A stretch of 64,000 nt of DNA, from contig OZ251461.1 of NCBI GenBank assembly GCA_965242575.1, positions 558,001-622,000 of the forward strand. Direction: 5' to 3'. The stretch comes from JANQOH01 sp965242575. GTDB lineage: Bacteria; Pseudomonadota; Alphaproteobacteria; UBA7887. The translations under genes and the position numbers were made by a program. A model generated the notes under the pieces. The model worked only from the letters and a program-made list of their open reading frames with translations, ran no database searches and was not told where the DNA came from. The first letter of the stretch is position 1. Every line of letters starts with the position of its first letter. Below are positions 1 to 8,795 of the stretch, in pieces.

Positions 1-2
1 AG

Positions 3-440
3 GGCGTCGCCACCAAGGCGGATATCAAGGACGTCAAACGCGACACCACCGAGATCAAGACGCAGGCCGGGTTTATCGAAACCAACATCGGCGAAATCAA
101 GGCGGACGGCGTAGAGATCAAAGCGAGAGTTCGCGCGCTTGAAACCGTCGTCGACGAGATCAAGGCGGACGGCGTGGAGTTCAAGGTGAGGGTCGGCGCG
201 CTCGAAAGCGACGTCGGGACGCTCAAGGCGGACGTCGGGACGCTCAAGGCAGACGTCGGGACGCTCAAGGCAGACGTCGCCGAGATCAAGACGAAGATAG
301 GCGCGCTCGAGGTCGCCGTCGCCGGGATCGACGCCCGAATGGCGGGCTCCAGGACCAACTTCGCCGTGATGCAATGGGGTATGGGCTTCCTGGCGATCTT
401 CGTGCTCGCCATGGTCGGGCGCATGTTCGAAATCTTCTAG
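3..440 (+). CDS. Coiled-coil protein with C-terminal membrane anchor (5' end outside window)
   Basis: The frame is open to the left edge, so the start lies outside the window; an internal GTG at 174 is not a convincing start. The product is almost entirely heptad-like coiled coil built on D/E-I-K-A-D-G and D-V-G-T-L-K-A units. It ends in one hydrophobic segment (about 20 residues, around FLAIFVLAMVG) and a short tail, so it is probably a tail-anchored or bitopic membrane protein. The function is not recognised. Two smaller coiled-coil proteins with an N-terminal membrane segment occur at 43534-43818 and 55313-55654. They have a similar composition but the opposite topology. It stops 23 bases before tRNA-Gln. 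Confidence 0.6.
   Translation, partial: GVATKADIKDVKRDTTEIKTQAGFIETNIGEIKADGVEIKARVRALETVVDEIKADGVEFKVRVGALESDVGTLKADVGTLKADVGTLKADVAEIKTKIGALEVAVAGIDARMAGSRTNFAVMQWGMGFLAIFVLAMVGRMFEIF
210..272 (+). repeat. 21-bp in-frame tandem repeat (3 copies)
   Basis: Three consecutive 21-base units beginning gacgtcgggacgctcaagg encode D-V-G-T-L-K-A three times. The units differ by a single base (gcg/gca). A partial fourth copy (gacgtcgcc) follows. A 21-base unit changes coiled-coil length by exactly one heptad, so copy-number change would keep the frame. Confidence 0.9.
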
Positions 441-463
441 TACGGCGTCTTCCAGGCGCCGGG

Positions 464-537
464 TGGGGGATAGTTTAACGGTAGAACGTTCGGCTCTGAC
501 CCGAATAGTCCTGGTTCGAATCCAGGTCCCCCAGCCA
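464..537 (+). tRNA. tRNA-Gln (anticodon CTG)
   Basis: Seven-base acceptor strands TGGGGGA (464-470) and TCCCCCA (527-533) pair, followed by discriminator G and an encoded CCA (535-537). The anticodon stem TTCGG/CCGAA encloses loop CTCTGAC, giving anticodon CTG (496-498). The T arm contains GGTTCGAATCC. The 3' end of prmA runs through this tRNA on the opposite strand. Confidence 0.96.
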
Positions 538-1434
538 GCCGGCGCGGCGCTTGCGCAGGCAAAGAACCGACCAGCCGCCCAGGTCGCGGCGGCCGAGCAG
601 GGCCAGGCCGCGCGCGCGGTAGGCGGCCAGCACGGCGCGCGCCTGCCGGCGCAGGATCCCCGACAGCACGGCGACGCCGCCCGGCGCGAGGCGCGCCGCC
701 AGCTCCGGCGCCATCGCGGCGAGCGGCCCGGCGAGGATGTTCGCGGCGATGAGGTCGTAGCGCGCGCCGGGCGGAAGCGCGGCGAACCCATCGCTCCGCC
801 GGCACGCCGCCAGCCGCCCGAGCCCGTTGCGCCGCGCATTTTCGCGCGCCGCCGCCACCGCCTCCGGGTCGTCGTCCACCGCGACGACCGGGCGGCGCCA
901 CAGCCGCGCCATCGCCATCGCCAGCACCCCGGTCCCGCAGCCCAGGTCGAGCGGCCGCGCGAAGGACCGCGTCCTCGCCAGGCGGTCCAGCGCCAGAAGG
1001 CAGCCGCGCGTGGTCTCGTGGTGGCCGGTGCCGAACGCCGCCGCCGCCTCGATCCGCAGCGCCCAGAGCGACGGCCGCGCCGGGTTGTGCGCGCCGCGGA
1101 CGCGGAAGCGGCCGGCCCGCGCGGCCGGCAGCGCCGCCAGCCCCGCCGCGACCCAGTCGCGGTCGGGGAGCTCCTCCCAACACACGCGGGGCGGCGCGAG
1201 CCCGCCGGCGGCCGCCGCGACCGCCGCCGCGGCCTCGACAGCGGCGCGCCGCGGCGGACCGCCGACGAACAGCGCCTGGACGCGGCCCCGCCCGTCCGCG
1301 CCGATATCTGTCGCCACCGCGTCGGCGAACGCGAACGCCGCCGCGAACGCCGGCAGGTTCTCCTCCGGCGCCCGGACGGAGGCGGACAGCACGCGGGGCC
1401 GGGAGTCCCCGCCTTCGTCTTCGCGCGTTGCCAT
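475..1434 (-). CDS. prmA: Ribosomal protein L11 methyltransferase
   Basis: PrmA trimethylates ribosomal protein L11 using SAM in the cytoplasm. Family signatures are AFGTGHH (residues 133-139), the SAM-binding LDLGCGTG (162-169) and NILAG (232-236). The ATG at 1434 gives 319 residues, slightly longer than the usual 290-300. The excess is at the C-terminus: after about residue 298 the frame has no stop and is read antisense through tRNA-Gln, ending in a tail including LGDLDSNQDYSG. That tail is very likely non-functional. The gene is divergent from the hydroxyacid dehydrogenase at 1487, with a 52-base gap that should hold both promoters. Confidence 0.9.
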   Translation of the reverse strand: MATREDEGGDSRPRVLSASVRAPEENLPAFAAAFAFADAVATDIGADGRGRVQALFVGGPPRRAAVEAAAAVAAAAGGLAPPRVCWEELPDRDWVAAGLAALPAARAGRFRVRGAHNPARPSLWALRIEAAAAFGTGHHETTRGCLLALDRLARTRSFARPLDLGCGTGVLAMAMARLWRRPVVAVDDDPEAVAAARENARRNGLGRLAACRRSDGFAALPPGARYDLIAANILAGPLAAMAPELAARLAPGGVAVLSGILRRQARAVLAAYRARGLALLGRRDLGGWSVLCLRKRRAGWLGDLDSNQDYSGQSRTFYR

Positions 1435-1486
1435 GTCCTCCCCGCCGGCGCCACAATGGCCCGCGTCGGCAGAGCGGGAGTATGGC

Positions 1487-2467
1487 ATGGACGAGGCGCG
1501 CCGCGTGCTGGTCGTCGGACGGGTGCATCCCTCGGGCCTCGCGCGGCTGCGCGCCGAGCCCGGCGTGACGGTGACGGAAATCTCCCAGGAGCCGGACACC
1601 GTCGCGGCGCACGCGCCGATGGCCGCCGCCATCGTCGTCCGGACGGCGCGGATCGACCGCGCGCTGGTCGCCCGGGCGAACCGCCTGCGGATCGTCGCCC
1701 GCCACGGCGTGGGGTTCGATTCCGTCGACGTCGCCGCGCTCACCGAAAGGCGGATCCCGCTCGCCCTGGTGGGCGACGCCAACGCGCGGACGGTGGCCGA
1801 GCACACCCTCTACCTCATGCTCGCCGTCGCCAAGCGGGGGATCGCCTACGACCGGCTGGCGCGCGCCGGGGCGTGGCAGGGCGACGGCGCGCGGGTCGGC
1901 TCCGACCTGTTCGGCAAGACGGCGGTCCTGGTGGGGCTGGGCCGCGTCGGGCGGCTGGTCGCCGGGCTGTGCAAGGCGTTCGGCATGCGCGTCCGCGTCC
2001 ACGACCCCTACGTCGACCCGGCGGACGTCGCCGCGCTCGGCGCGGAGGTCCTCGAACGCCTGGAGGACGGGCTGGCGGACGCCGACTACCTGACGCTCCA
2101 CGCGCCGCTCACCGCCGAGACCGAACGCATCGTCGACGCCGCCGCGCTCGCCGCGCTGCCGCGCCGCGCGATCCTCGTCAACGCCTCGCGGGGCGGGCTG
2201 GTGGACGAGGCCGCGCTCGCCGCCGCGCTGCGCGATGGCGGCGTCGCCGGGGCGGGGCTCGACGTCTTCGCCGAGGAGCCGCCGGCGGCCGGCAACCCGC
2301 TGTTCGGCCTCGACAACGCCGTGCTCAGCCCGCACGTCGCCGGGCTGACCGAGGAATGCGCCGAGCGCATGTCGCTGCGCTGCGCCGAAAACGTGCTCGC
2401 CTTCTTCGCCGGCGCGCTCGACCCGGCGCTGACCGTCAACCCGGAGGTTCTGGACTCCGGTCCGTGA
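1487..2467 (+). CDS. D-isomer-specific 2-hydroxyacid dehydrogenase
   Basis: 326 residues, NAD-dependent. The Rossmann motif GLGRVG is at 150-155. The catalytic triad positions of the family are Arg235 (VNASRGG), Glu264 (FAEEPP) and His283 (SPHVAG). It resembles phosphoglycerate dehydrogenase without the ACT domain, so it may act on glycerate, glyoxylate or a related 2-oxoacid; the substrate cannot be told from sequence. The ATG at 1487 was chosen because the alignable N-terminus (RRVLVVGRVHP) starts there, although the frame is open further upstream. The last 32 bases overlap the convergent gene ending at 2436. Confidence 0.85.
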   Translation: MDEARRVLVVGRVHPSGLARLRAEPGVTVTEISQEPDTVAAHAPMAAAIVVRTARIDRALVARANRLRIVARHGVGFDSVDVAALTERRIPLALVGDANARTVAEHTLYLMLAVAKRGIAYDRLARAGAWQGDGARVGSDLFGKTAVLVGLGRVGRLVAGLCKAFGMRVRVHDPYVDPADVAALGAEVLERLEDGLADADYLTLHAPLTAETERIVDAAALAALPRRAILVNASRGGLVDEAALAAALRDGGVAGAGLDVFAEEPPAAGNPLFGLDNAVLSPHVAGLTEECAERMSLRCAENVLAFFAGALDPALTVNPEVLDSGP

Positions 2468-2786
2468 CCGCCGGGCCGTCGCCGGGAAGCCGGATGGCCA
2501 GCAACAGCCCGCTCAGGCTCTTGCCGTGCCGGTCCTGGCGCAGGGTGCGGGTGACTCCGCCGCCCTCCATGCCCTCGACGACGAAATTGAGCGCGCGCAG
2601 CCCGGGCAGCGCGTAGCGCCGGACCGGTCCGGCGGCGACCGCGGCGAAGGCCGCCATGACCCGCTCCGCCGTCAGTTCGCGTTCGAGGCGCGCGTAGCCG
2701 GCGGCGTCGAACGCGATCGCCGAGACGTTCACCGCCCGCCCCTTGTCGCCGGCGCGCGCATGGGCCAGGTCGCGGACCGCGGTCAC
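2436..2786 (-). CDS. AtuA-like C-terminal (ferredoxin-fold) companion protein
   Basis: 116 residues starting at a GTG that overlaps the TGA of the upstream gene (GTGA), so the two are translationally coupled. It matches the small domain found fused to, or next to, DUF1446/AtuA proteins (LAHARAGDKGRAVNVS near the N-terminus, ALNFVVEG in the middle). In acyclic terpene and related acyl-CoA catabolism clusters the pair is thought to form one functional unit, but the biochemical role is not established. The 3' end overlaps the convergent dehydrogenase by 32 bases. Confidence 0.75.
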   Translation of the reverse strand: MTAVRDLAHARAGDKGRAVNVSAIAFDAAGYARLERELTAERVMAAFAAVAAGPVRRYALPGLRALNFVVEGMEGGGVTRTLRQDRHGKSLSGLLLAIRLPGDGPAVTDRSPEPPG

Positions 2787-4123
2787 GCGCGGATCTCCTC
2801 GACCCGCGTGCGGACCAGCGCGCGCGGCAGCAGGACCGATTGGACGGCGAGGATTTCGCGCACGCTCCGCGAATCCCCCGCGCCGCCCTGCGGGCCGTTG
2901 GTGAGCAGCGTCTCGACCTCGCGGCCGACCTCCTCGGCGGAGCGGCGGTCGGCGCAGCGCCCGCAGACGCGCAGCCGTACCTCCCACGGTTCGGGTCGCC
3001 CCCCGCCCGGCCCGTGCAGGCTGTCGAGGCCGATCAGGTCCGCCCGCCAGTCGTCGTAGGCGAAGCCGCGCATGCGCAGCCGCTCCGCCACGACCTCGGC
3101 GGCGAGGCGGGCGCGGGCGGCGGCGCCGGGCCCGCCATAGGATATCTGCCCCTCGCCGGCGTAGCCGTCGAAATACCCGACGCTGACCTTGTATGTTGCG
3201 GTGCGCGGCGCCGCCCGCGCGCCCGTCACCCGCACCCGGTCCGGCCCGTCCTCGGCGAAGCGGACCCCGGTCGTGTCGAGCACGCAGTCGGGGGTGACGT
3301 AGGCCGCCGGGTCGTGGACCTCGTAGAGCAGCTGTTCGGCGCAGGTGCGCGCGTCGATGCGCCCGCCCGCCCCGGCGAGCTTGCCGACGGCGACCGAGCC
3401 GTCGGCGCCCGCGTCGGCGAAAGGGAACCCCAGCCGCGCCAGGCCGGGGACGTCCTTGACCCCCGGATCGGCGAAATAGCCCCCGGTGAGCTGGCCCGCG
3501 CACTCCAGCAGGTGGCCGGCCGCCGTCGCCTGGGCGAGGCGGTCGTAATCGTCGTAGGACCAGCCGAACTCGTGCAGCATCGGGCCCACGAACAGCGACG
3601 GGTCGGCGACGCGCCCGGCGATGACGATGGGCGCGCCCGCGGCGAGCGCGTCGCGCACGCCGTCGGCGCCGAGATAGGCGTTGGCCGCCGCCATGCGCGG
3701 CAGGATCGATTCGAGCGGGTCTCCGCTCTCCATCAGGACCAGGCCGGGGCGCGCGGCGACCGCCGCGCTGGCGTCGTCGCCGAGCAGGACGGCGCAGCGC
3801 GGGTCGGCGGCGCCGGACGCGGCGGCGATCTCCGCCGCCTTGCGCGCCGCCGCGCGCGGGTTGGCCGCCCCCATGTTCGACACCACGCGCGCGCCGGCGG
3901 CGGCGCAGGCGGGCAGCACGGCGGCGAGGCGCTCCTCGAAGCCGGGGCCGGTCCCGTCGCCCTCGCCCCGCCGCATCGCCAGGGTTTCGCGCGCGATGGT
4001 CCGCTCGGCGAGGCACTCGAAGACGAGGTAATCGACCTCGCCGCGCTCGGCGAGCTCCACCGCCGGCTCGACGCGGTCGCCGGCGAAGCCCGCTCCGGCG
4101 CCTATGCGCAGCCGGGTTTTCAT
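2783..4123 (-). CDS. DUF1446 / AtuA family protein
   Basis: 446 residues from ATG 4123. Recognisable family stretches are RIGAGAGFAGDR at the N-terminus, VSNMGAANP, VIAGRVADPS, GYFADPG and YKVSVGYFDGY. AtuA-type proteins occur in citronellol/geraniol and other branched acyl-CoA degradation clusters; the reaction is undefined. Here it is paired by a GTGA overlap with its small companion domain (2436-2786), with no other terpene genes nearby, so the substrate is open. It is divergent from the TPR gene at 4177 across 53 bases. Confidence 0.8.
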   Translation of the reverse strand: MKTRLRIGAGAGFAGDRVEPAVELAERGEVDYLVFECLAERTIARETLAMRRGEGDGTGPGFEERLAAVLPACAAAGARVVSNMGAANPRAAARKAAEIAAASGAADPRCAVLLGDDASAAVAARPGLVLMESGDPLESILPRMAAANAYLGADGVRDALAAGAPIVIAGRVADPSLFVGPMLHEFGWSYDDYDRLAQATAAGHLLECAGQLTGGYFADPGVKDVPGLARLGFPFADAGADGSVAVGKLAGAGGRIDARTCAEQLLYEVHDPAAYVTPDCVLDTTGVRFAEDGPDRVRVTGARAAPRTATYKVSVGYFDGYAGEGQISYGGPGAAARARLAAEVVAERLRMRGFAYDDWRADLIGLDSLHGPGGGRPEPWEVRLRVCGRCADRRSAEEVGREVETLLTNGPQGGAGDSRSVREILAVQSVLLPRALVRTRVEEIRA

Positions 4124-4176
4124 GGCCGCCACCTTACCCCTTTCGCCGGCCGCGCGCGCGGTCCATACTGGCGGCC

Positions 4177-4737
4177 ATGATGGGAAAGGTCGCGCGCATC
4201 CTGGCGGCGGCGGCGCTCGCGGCGGCGGCGGCGGGCCAGCCCGCCGCGGCGCGGCAGGACGACCCGCGCCTCGACGCCCTGTTCGCGGCGCTGGGGGCCG
4301 AGGAGGCGCCGCCCGACCTCGCCCGCGTCGAGCGCGAGATCTGGACGATCTGGCTCGAATCCGGCGATCCCGGGCTCGACGCGGCGATGGCGGAGGGGAT
4401 CCGCGCCATGGGCGCGGGGGAGCATGCGGCGGCGCTGGCGGCGTTCGACGCGCTGGTGGAGGCGGCGCCGGATTTCGCCGAGGGCTGGAACAAGCGCGCG
4501 ACCCTCTACTGGCTGATGGGCGATTTCGAGGCGTCGGCGGCCGACGTCGACCGGACGCTGGCGCTGGAGCCGCGCCATTTCGGCGCGCTTTCGGGCCTCG
4601 CGATGATCCGCATGGCGCAGAACCGCCTGCCCGAGGCGCACGAGGCGCTGCGCCGCCTGCTCGCCGTGCACCCGCACGCCGAGAGCGCCCGCCGCCGCTT
4701 CGAAAGCTTGGGGCGGAGGCTCGGAACCGAGGCGTGA
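4177..4737 (+). CDS. Exported TPR-repeat protein
   Basis: 186 residues. The first about 25 form a Sec-type signal peptide (MMGKVARILAAAALAAAAAG, then Ala-rich, cleavage near AAARQ). The mature part carries about three TPR-like helical pairs (ALAAFDALVEAAPDFAEGWN, ADVDRTLALEPRHFGAL, AHEALRRLLAVHPHAESAR), suggesting a periplasmic protein-protein interaction role. It is followed after 50 bases by msrP on the same strand, so the two may be co-transcribed. No specific partner can be named. Confidence 0.8.
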   Translation: MMGKVARILAAAALAAAAAGQPAAARQDDPRLDALFAALGAEEAPPDLARVEREIWTIWLESGDPGLDAAMAEGIRAMGAGEHAAALAAFDALVEAAPDFAEGWNKRATLYWLMGDFEASAADVDRTLALEPRHFGALSGLAMIRMAQNRLPEAHEALRRLLAVHPHAESARRRFESLGRRLGTEA

Positions 4738-4787
4738 CTCGACCGGCGGGAACGACACCGATCCGGCGAACCGGGGAGACGGCGCGC

Positions 4788-5756
4788 ATGAACATCCGCA
4801 AGACGCCCGGATGGGCGATACCCGAACGGGAGGCGACGCCGGAGGCGGTCTTCCTGAACCGCCGCGCCGTGCTGCGCGGGCTCGGCCTCGGCGGCCTCGC
4901 GCTCGCCGCGCCTCTCGCCGCCCCGGCCGCCGCGCGCGCCGAGGACGACCCTACCGCCGATCTGTATCCGGCGGAGGCCAACGCGCGGCTGTCGGTCGAT
5001 TCCGCGATCACGCCCGAGGCGGTGACGACCCGTTACAACAATTTCTACGAGTTCGGCTCGCACAAGAACATCTGGAAGGCCGCGCAGGCGCTGCGGATCC
5101 GGCCCTGGGAGGTCGTCATCGACGGGCTGGTGGAGAACGACGTCCGCATCGAGGCCGATGCGCTGATCCGCCGGATGCCGCTGGAGGAGCGAATCACCCG
5201 CCACCGCTGCGTCGAGGCGTGGGGGATGACGGTGCCGTGGTCCGGGTTCCCGCTCGCGAAACTGGTGGACATGGCGCGCCCGCTCGGCTCGGCGCGGTTC
5301 CTGGTCATGACCACCTTCATGGACCCGGAGACCGCGCGCGGCCAGCGCCAGGGGTTCTATCCCTGGCCCTACACCGAGGCGCTCACCCTCGCCGAGGCGG
5401 GGAACGCGCTGGCCTTCGTCGTCACCGGCGCCTACGGCGCGCCGCTGGCCCGGCAGTTCGGCGCGCCGCTGCGCCTCGCCGTCCCGTGGAAATACGGCTT
5501 CAAGCACGTCAAGTCGATCGTCCGCTTCCACTTCGCCGAGGAGCGCCCGACCACCTTCTGGGAGGAGATTACGCCGAGCGAGTACGGGTTCTGGGCCAAC
5601 GTCAACCCGGCCTTCTCGCACCCGCGCTGGACGCAGGCGGACGAGCGCGACCTGACCACCGGGACGCGCATCCCGACGAAAATCTGGAACGGATACGGCG
5701 AGTTCGTCGCCCACCTCTACGCCGGAATGCCGCAGGACCGGCGCCTGTTCATGTAG
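4788..5756 (+). CDS. msrP: Periplasmic methionine sulfoxide reductase catalytic subunit (copy 1)
   Basis: MsrP (YedY) is a molybdopterin enzyme exported folded by Tat that repairs oxidised methionine in periplasmic proteins. The 322-residue product has a twin-arginine leader (NRRAVLRGLG, residues 24-33) and the Moco-ligating Cys141 in RHRCVEAWGMTVPWSG. Other family stretches are TTRYNNFYEFG, GQRQGFYPWPYTE and PWKYGFKHVKSI. ATG 4788 is the first start before the Tat signal; the upstream frame is a shadow. No membrane heme partner MsrQ is adjacent. A second msrP lies at 49802-50740. Confidence 0.93.
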   Translation: MNIRKTPGWAIPEREATPEAVFLNRRAVLRGLGLGGLALAAPLAAPAAARAEDDPTADLYPAEANARLSVDSAITPEAVTTRYNNFYEFGSHKNIWKAAQALRIRPWEVVIDGLVENDVRIEADALIRRMPLEERITRHRCVEAWGMTVPWSGFPLAKLVDMARPLGSARFLVMTTFMDPETARGQRQGFYPWPYTEALTLAEAGNALAFVVTGAYGAPLARQFGAPLRLAVPWKYGFKHVKSIVRFHFAEERPTTFWEEITPSEYGFWANVNPAFSHPRWTQADERDLTTGTRIPTKIWNGYGEFVAHLYAGMPQDRRLFM

Positions 5757-5772
5757 GCGCGCGGGGAAGACA

Positions 5773-6399
5773 GTGGCGACCGAGGACGAGATCAACGCCC
5801 GCGCCAACGAGAAGGCGCGGCGCAAGAAGGCCGCGCGCGACCGGATGCTCGCCGGCAAGACCATCGAGAAGGGCCTGCTCGTCGTCCACACCGGCAAGGG
5901 CAAGGGGAAGTCCACCGCCGCCTTCGGCCTCGCCGCGCGCGCCATCGGCAACGGGATGCGCGTCGGGATCGTCCAATTCGTCAAGGGCAAGTGGCGCACC
6001 GGCGAGCGCGCGGTGCTGGAGCGCTTCCCCGACCTCGTCACCATCCGGACCATGGGCGAGGGATTCACCTGGGAGACGCAGGACCGCGCGCGCGACATCC
6101 GCGCCGCCGAGGCCGCCTGGGCCGCGTCGCGCGAAATGATCGAGGCCTGCCGCGGGCCGGCGCCCGCCTACCGCATGATCGTCCTCGACGAACTCAACAT
6201 CGTCCTGCGCTACGGCTACCTGCCGCTCGACGACGTAGTCGCGGCGCTGCGGGGGCGCCCGCCCGACCTCCACGTCGTCGTCACCGGGCGCAACGCCCGC
6301 GAACCGCTCGTCGAGGCCGCCGACCTCGTCACCGAGATGACGATGGTCAAGCACCCGTTCCGCTCCGGCGTGAAGGCGCAGGCCGGGATCGAGTTTTGA
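5773..6399 (+). CDS. cobO: Cob(I)yrinic acid a,c-diamide adenosyltransferase
   Basis: 208 residues of the CobO/BtuR family, which transfers the adenosyl group of ATP to cob(I)yrinate diamide or cobalamin. The P-loop is GKGKGKS (41-47), with FVKGKWRTGE and VLDELNIVLRYGYL downstream and a C-terminus ending in HPFRSGVKAQAGIEF as in typical family members. The start is GTG 5773, 16 bases after msrP. The stop overlaps the probable TTG start of cobQ. Confidence 0.94.
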   Translation: MATEDEINARANEKARRKKAARDRMLAGKTIEKGLLVVHTGKGKGKSTAAFGLAARAIGNGMRVGIVQFVKGKWRTGERAVLERFPDLVTIRTMGEGFTWETQDRARDIRAAEAAWAASREMIEACRGPAPAYRMIVLDELNIVLRYGYLPLDDVVAALRGRPPDLHVVVTGRNAREPLVEAADLVTEMTMVKHPFRSGVKAQAGIEF

Positions 6400-7871
6400 C
6401 CGCCGCGATCATGCTCCAGGGCGCCGGGTCGGACGTCGGCAAGTCGCTGCTCGCCGCCGGCCTGTGCCGCGCGGCGGCGCGGCGCGGCATGACGGTGCGC
6501 CCGTTCAAGCCGCAGAACATGTCGAACAACGCCGCCGTCACCGCCGATGGCGGCGAGATCGGCCGCGCCCAGGCGCTCCAGGCGCGGGCCTGCGGCGCCG
6601 AACCCGAACGCGACATGAACCCCGTCCTGCTCAAGCCGCAATCGGAGATCGGCGCCCAGCTCGTCGTGCGCGGCGCGGTGCGCGGGACCGCGCGGGCGCG
6701 CGACTACCAGGCGATGAAGCCCGCCCTGCTGGAGACCGCGCTGGAGAGCTTCGCGCGGCTCGCCGCCCGCGCCGACCTGGTGGTGGTCGAGGGCGCCGGC
6801 AGCCCCGCCGAGATCAACCTCCGCGCCGGCGACATCGCCAATATGGGGTTCGCCCGCGCCGCCGGCCTCCCGGTGGCGCTGATCGGCGACATCGACCGCG
6901 GCGGCGTCATCGCCCAGATCGTCGGCACGTGGACCCTGCTCGACGCCGCCGACCGCGCGCGGCTGGCGGGGTTCGTCGTCAACAAGTTCCGCGGCGACCT
7001 CTCCCTGTTCGAGTCCGGCCTCGCGGCGATCTCCGAACGGACCGGGCTGGAGAGTTTCGGGGTGGCGCCGTGGTTCGCGCGGGCGCGGCGGCTGCCGGCG
7101 GAGGACGCCCAGGCGGTCGGCGGCGCGGCGGCCGCCGCGCGCGAGTCCGCGGCCGTCCGGCCCATCCGGATCCTCGCGCCGGTGCTGCCGCGCATCGCCA
7201 ATTTCGACGACCTCGACCCCCTCGCCGCCGAACCCGACGTGGCGCTGGAGATGCCGCGCGCCGGCGAGGCGCTGCGCGGCGACGCCGACCTGGTGGTGCT
7301 GGCCGGCTCCAAGTCCACCCTCGCCGACCTCGCGGCCTTGCGCGCCAATGGCTGGCATATCGACATCCTCGCCCACCGGCGGCGCGGCGGCGCGGTGCTC
7401 GGCCTGTGCGGCGGCCACCAGATGCTCGGCCGCTCCGTCGCCGACCCGGACGGAGTCGAGGGGCCGGCGGGCCGCGCCGAGGGCCTGGGGCTGCTGCCCT
7501 GCGAAACCCGCCTCGCCGGGCGCAAGACCCTGCGCCGGGCGGCGGGCCGCGACCGGGCGACCGGGGAGAAGGTGCGCGGCTACCTCATGCATATGGGCCG
7601 GACCTCCGGCGGCGGCGCGCCGATGCTCGACCTGGATTGCGGCCCCGACGGCGCCGCGTCGCGCGATGGCCTGACCCAGGGCTGCCACCTGCACGGCCTG
7701 TTCGCCGCCGACGGATTCCGCCACGCCTTCCTCGACCGCCTGCGGCGGCGCGCGCCGAGCGGCGTCGCCTGGGAGGCGGAGATCGAAGACACGCTCGACG
7801 CGCTCGCCGACCATGTCGAGGCGCATCTGAAGGTGGACCGGCTATTGGAGGTCGCCCGTGCCCGCCCATAG
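6396..7871 (+). CDS. cobQ: Cobyric acid synthase
   Basis: CobQ amidates four carboxyls of adenosylcobyrinate diamide with glutamine and ATP. The N-terminal ATPase half carries MLQGAGSDVGKS, PFKPQNMSNNAAV and EGAGSPAEINL. The C-terminal glutaminase half has the nucleophile Cys in GLCGGHQMLG and the His in CHLHGLFAADGFR. A TTG start at 6396 overlapping the cobO TGA gives 491 residues and the usual short N-terminus; ATG 6411 is the alternative. The 3' end overlaps the convergent cobD by 30 bases. Confidence 0.92.
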   Translation: MTAAIMLQGAGSDVGKSLLAAGLCRAAARRGMTVRPFKPQNMSNNAAVTADGGEIGRAQALQARACGAEPERDMNPVLLKPQSEIGAQLVVRGAVRGTARARDYQAMKPALLETALESFARLAARADLVVVEGAGSPAEINLRAGDIANMGFARAAGLPVALIGDIDRGGVIAQIVGTWTLLDAADRARLAGFVVNKFRGDLSLFESGLAAISERTGLESFGVAPWFARARRLPAEDAQAVGGAAAAARESAAVRPIRILAPVLPRIANFDDLDPLAAEPDVALEMPRAGEALRGDADLVVLAGSKSTLADLAALRANGWHIDILAHRRRGGAVLGLCGGHQMLGRSVADPDGVEGPAGRAEGLGLLPCETRLAGRKTLRRAAGRDRATGEKVRGYLMHMGRTSGGGAPMLDLDCGPDGAASRDGLTQGCHLHGLFAADGFRHAFLDRLRRRAPSGVAWEAEIEDTLDALADHVEAHLKVDRLLEVARARP

Positions 7872-8795
7872 GCCGGCGAGCCAGAGGCCGGCGAGGAGCA
7901 GCGCGAGCGCCGCTCCGGCGCGGCGCAGCAGGACGACCGCCCGGCGCAGGTCGGCGGCGGTCGCGGCGCGGCGCCCATCGCCGAGCCACGCGCCGCCGGC
8001 TTCGGCGCCTTCGTACCGCCGCGGGCCGGCGAGCGCGAGGCCGAGCGCGCCGGCGAGCGCCGCCTCCGGCCAGCCGGCGTTGGGCGAGTCGTGCTTCGCC
8101 GCGTCGCGGGCCATGATCCGCCACGCCGCCCGCCGCCCGGAGACGGCGCACAGCAGCGCGCCCGCCAGCCGCGCGGGCAGCCAATTGGCGGCGTCGTCGA
8201 GGCGCGCCGCGAAGCGCCCGAACTCGGCGTATCGGGGGGCGCGGTGGCCGATCATGCTGTCGAGCGTGTTGACGGCCTTGTACGCGCACAGCCCCGGCAG
8301 GCCGAGCGCGGCGAACCAGAACAGCGGCGCGACGACTCCGTCGCCCAGGTTCTCCCCCGCCGACTCGATGGCGGCGCGCGCGACTCCGGCCTCGTCGAGG
8401 CTCTCCGGGTCGCGGCCGACGATATGGCGCACCCGGTCGCGCGCCGCGTCGAGGCCGGCGTCCAGCCCGTCCGCGACGCCGGCGGCGGCGTCGTGCAGGC
8501 CGCGCCACGCGACCAGCGCGCTGGCGAGGAGCGCCTCCGCCGCCCAGCCCCAGGGCGCGGCGCCGAGGATCCGCTCCGCCGCCCAGCCCGCGGCGGCGGC
8601 GGCGCAGACCAGGCCCGCGGCCATCGCCGCGCCGCGCCCCGCGCGCCGGGGGCCGGGGCGGTTCAGCCGCGCCTCGAGGAGCGCCGCGGCGCGCCCGAAC
8701 GCGGCGACCGGGTGCGGCAGGACGCGATACAGGCGCGGCGGGTCGCCGATGGCGGCGTCGATGCACAGGGCGAGCAGGACGACGGGCGGCTCCAT
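7842..8795 (-). CDS. cobD: Adenosylcobinamide-phosphate synthase
   Basis: CobD/CbiB attaches the aminopropanol (phosphate) arm to adenosylcobyric acid. It is an inner-membrane protein. The 317-residue product starts MEPPVVLLALCIDAAIGDPP, has the family hallmark AAIESAGENLGDGVVAPLFW, then AYKAVNTLDSMIGH and DAAKHDSPNAGWPEAA, with several hydrophobic segments including one near the C-terminus. It is divergent from cbiX across 57 bases. No cobalamin riboswitch was recognised in that gap. Confidence 0.93.
   Translation of the reverse strand: MEPPVVLLALCIDAAIGDPPRLYRVLPHPVAAFGRAAALLEARLNRPGPRRAGRGAAMAAGLVCAAAAAGWAAERILGAAPWGWAAEALLASALVAWRGLHDAAAGVADGLDAGLDAARDRVRHIVGRDPESLDEAGVARAAIESAGENLGDGVVAPLFWFAALGLPGLCAYKAVNTLDSMIGHRAPRYAEFGRFAARLDDAANWLPARLAGALLCAVSGRRAAWRIMARDAAKHDSPNAGWPEAALAGALGLALAGPRRYEGAEAGGAWLGDGRRAATAADLRRAVVLLRRAGAALALLLAGLWLAGLWAGTGDLQ

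Noticed and set aside
437..2616. Very long frames on the other strand of prmA and the dehydrogenase (up to 717 codons)
   Set aside because: Arg/Gly/Pro/Ala-rich low-complexity translations caused by the high GC content; the real genes on the opposite frames carry clear motifs.
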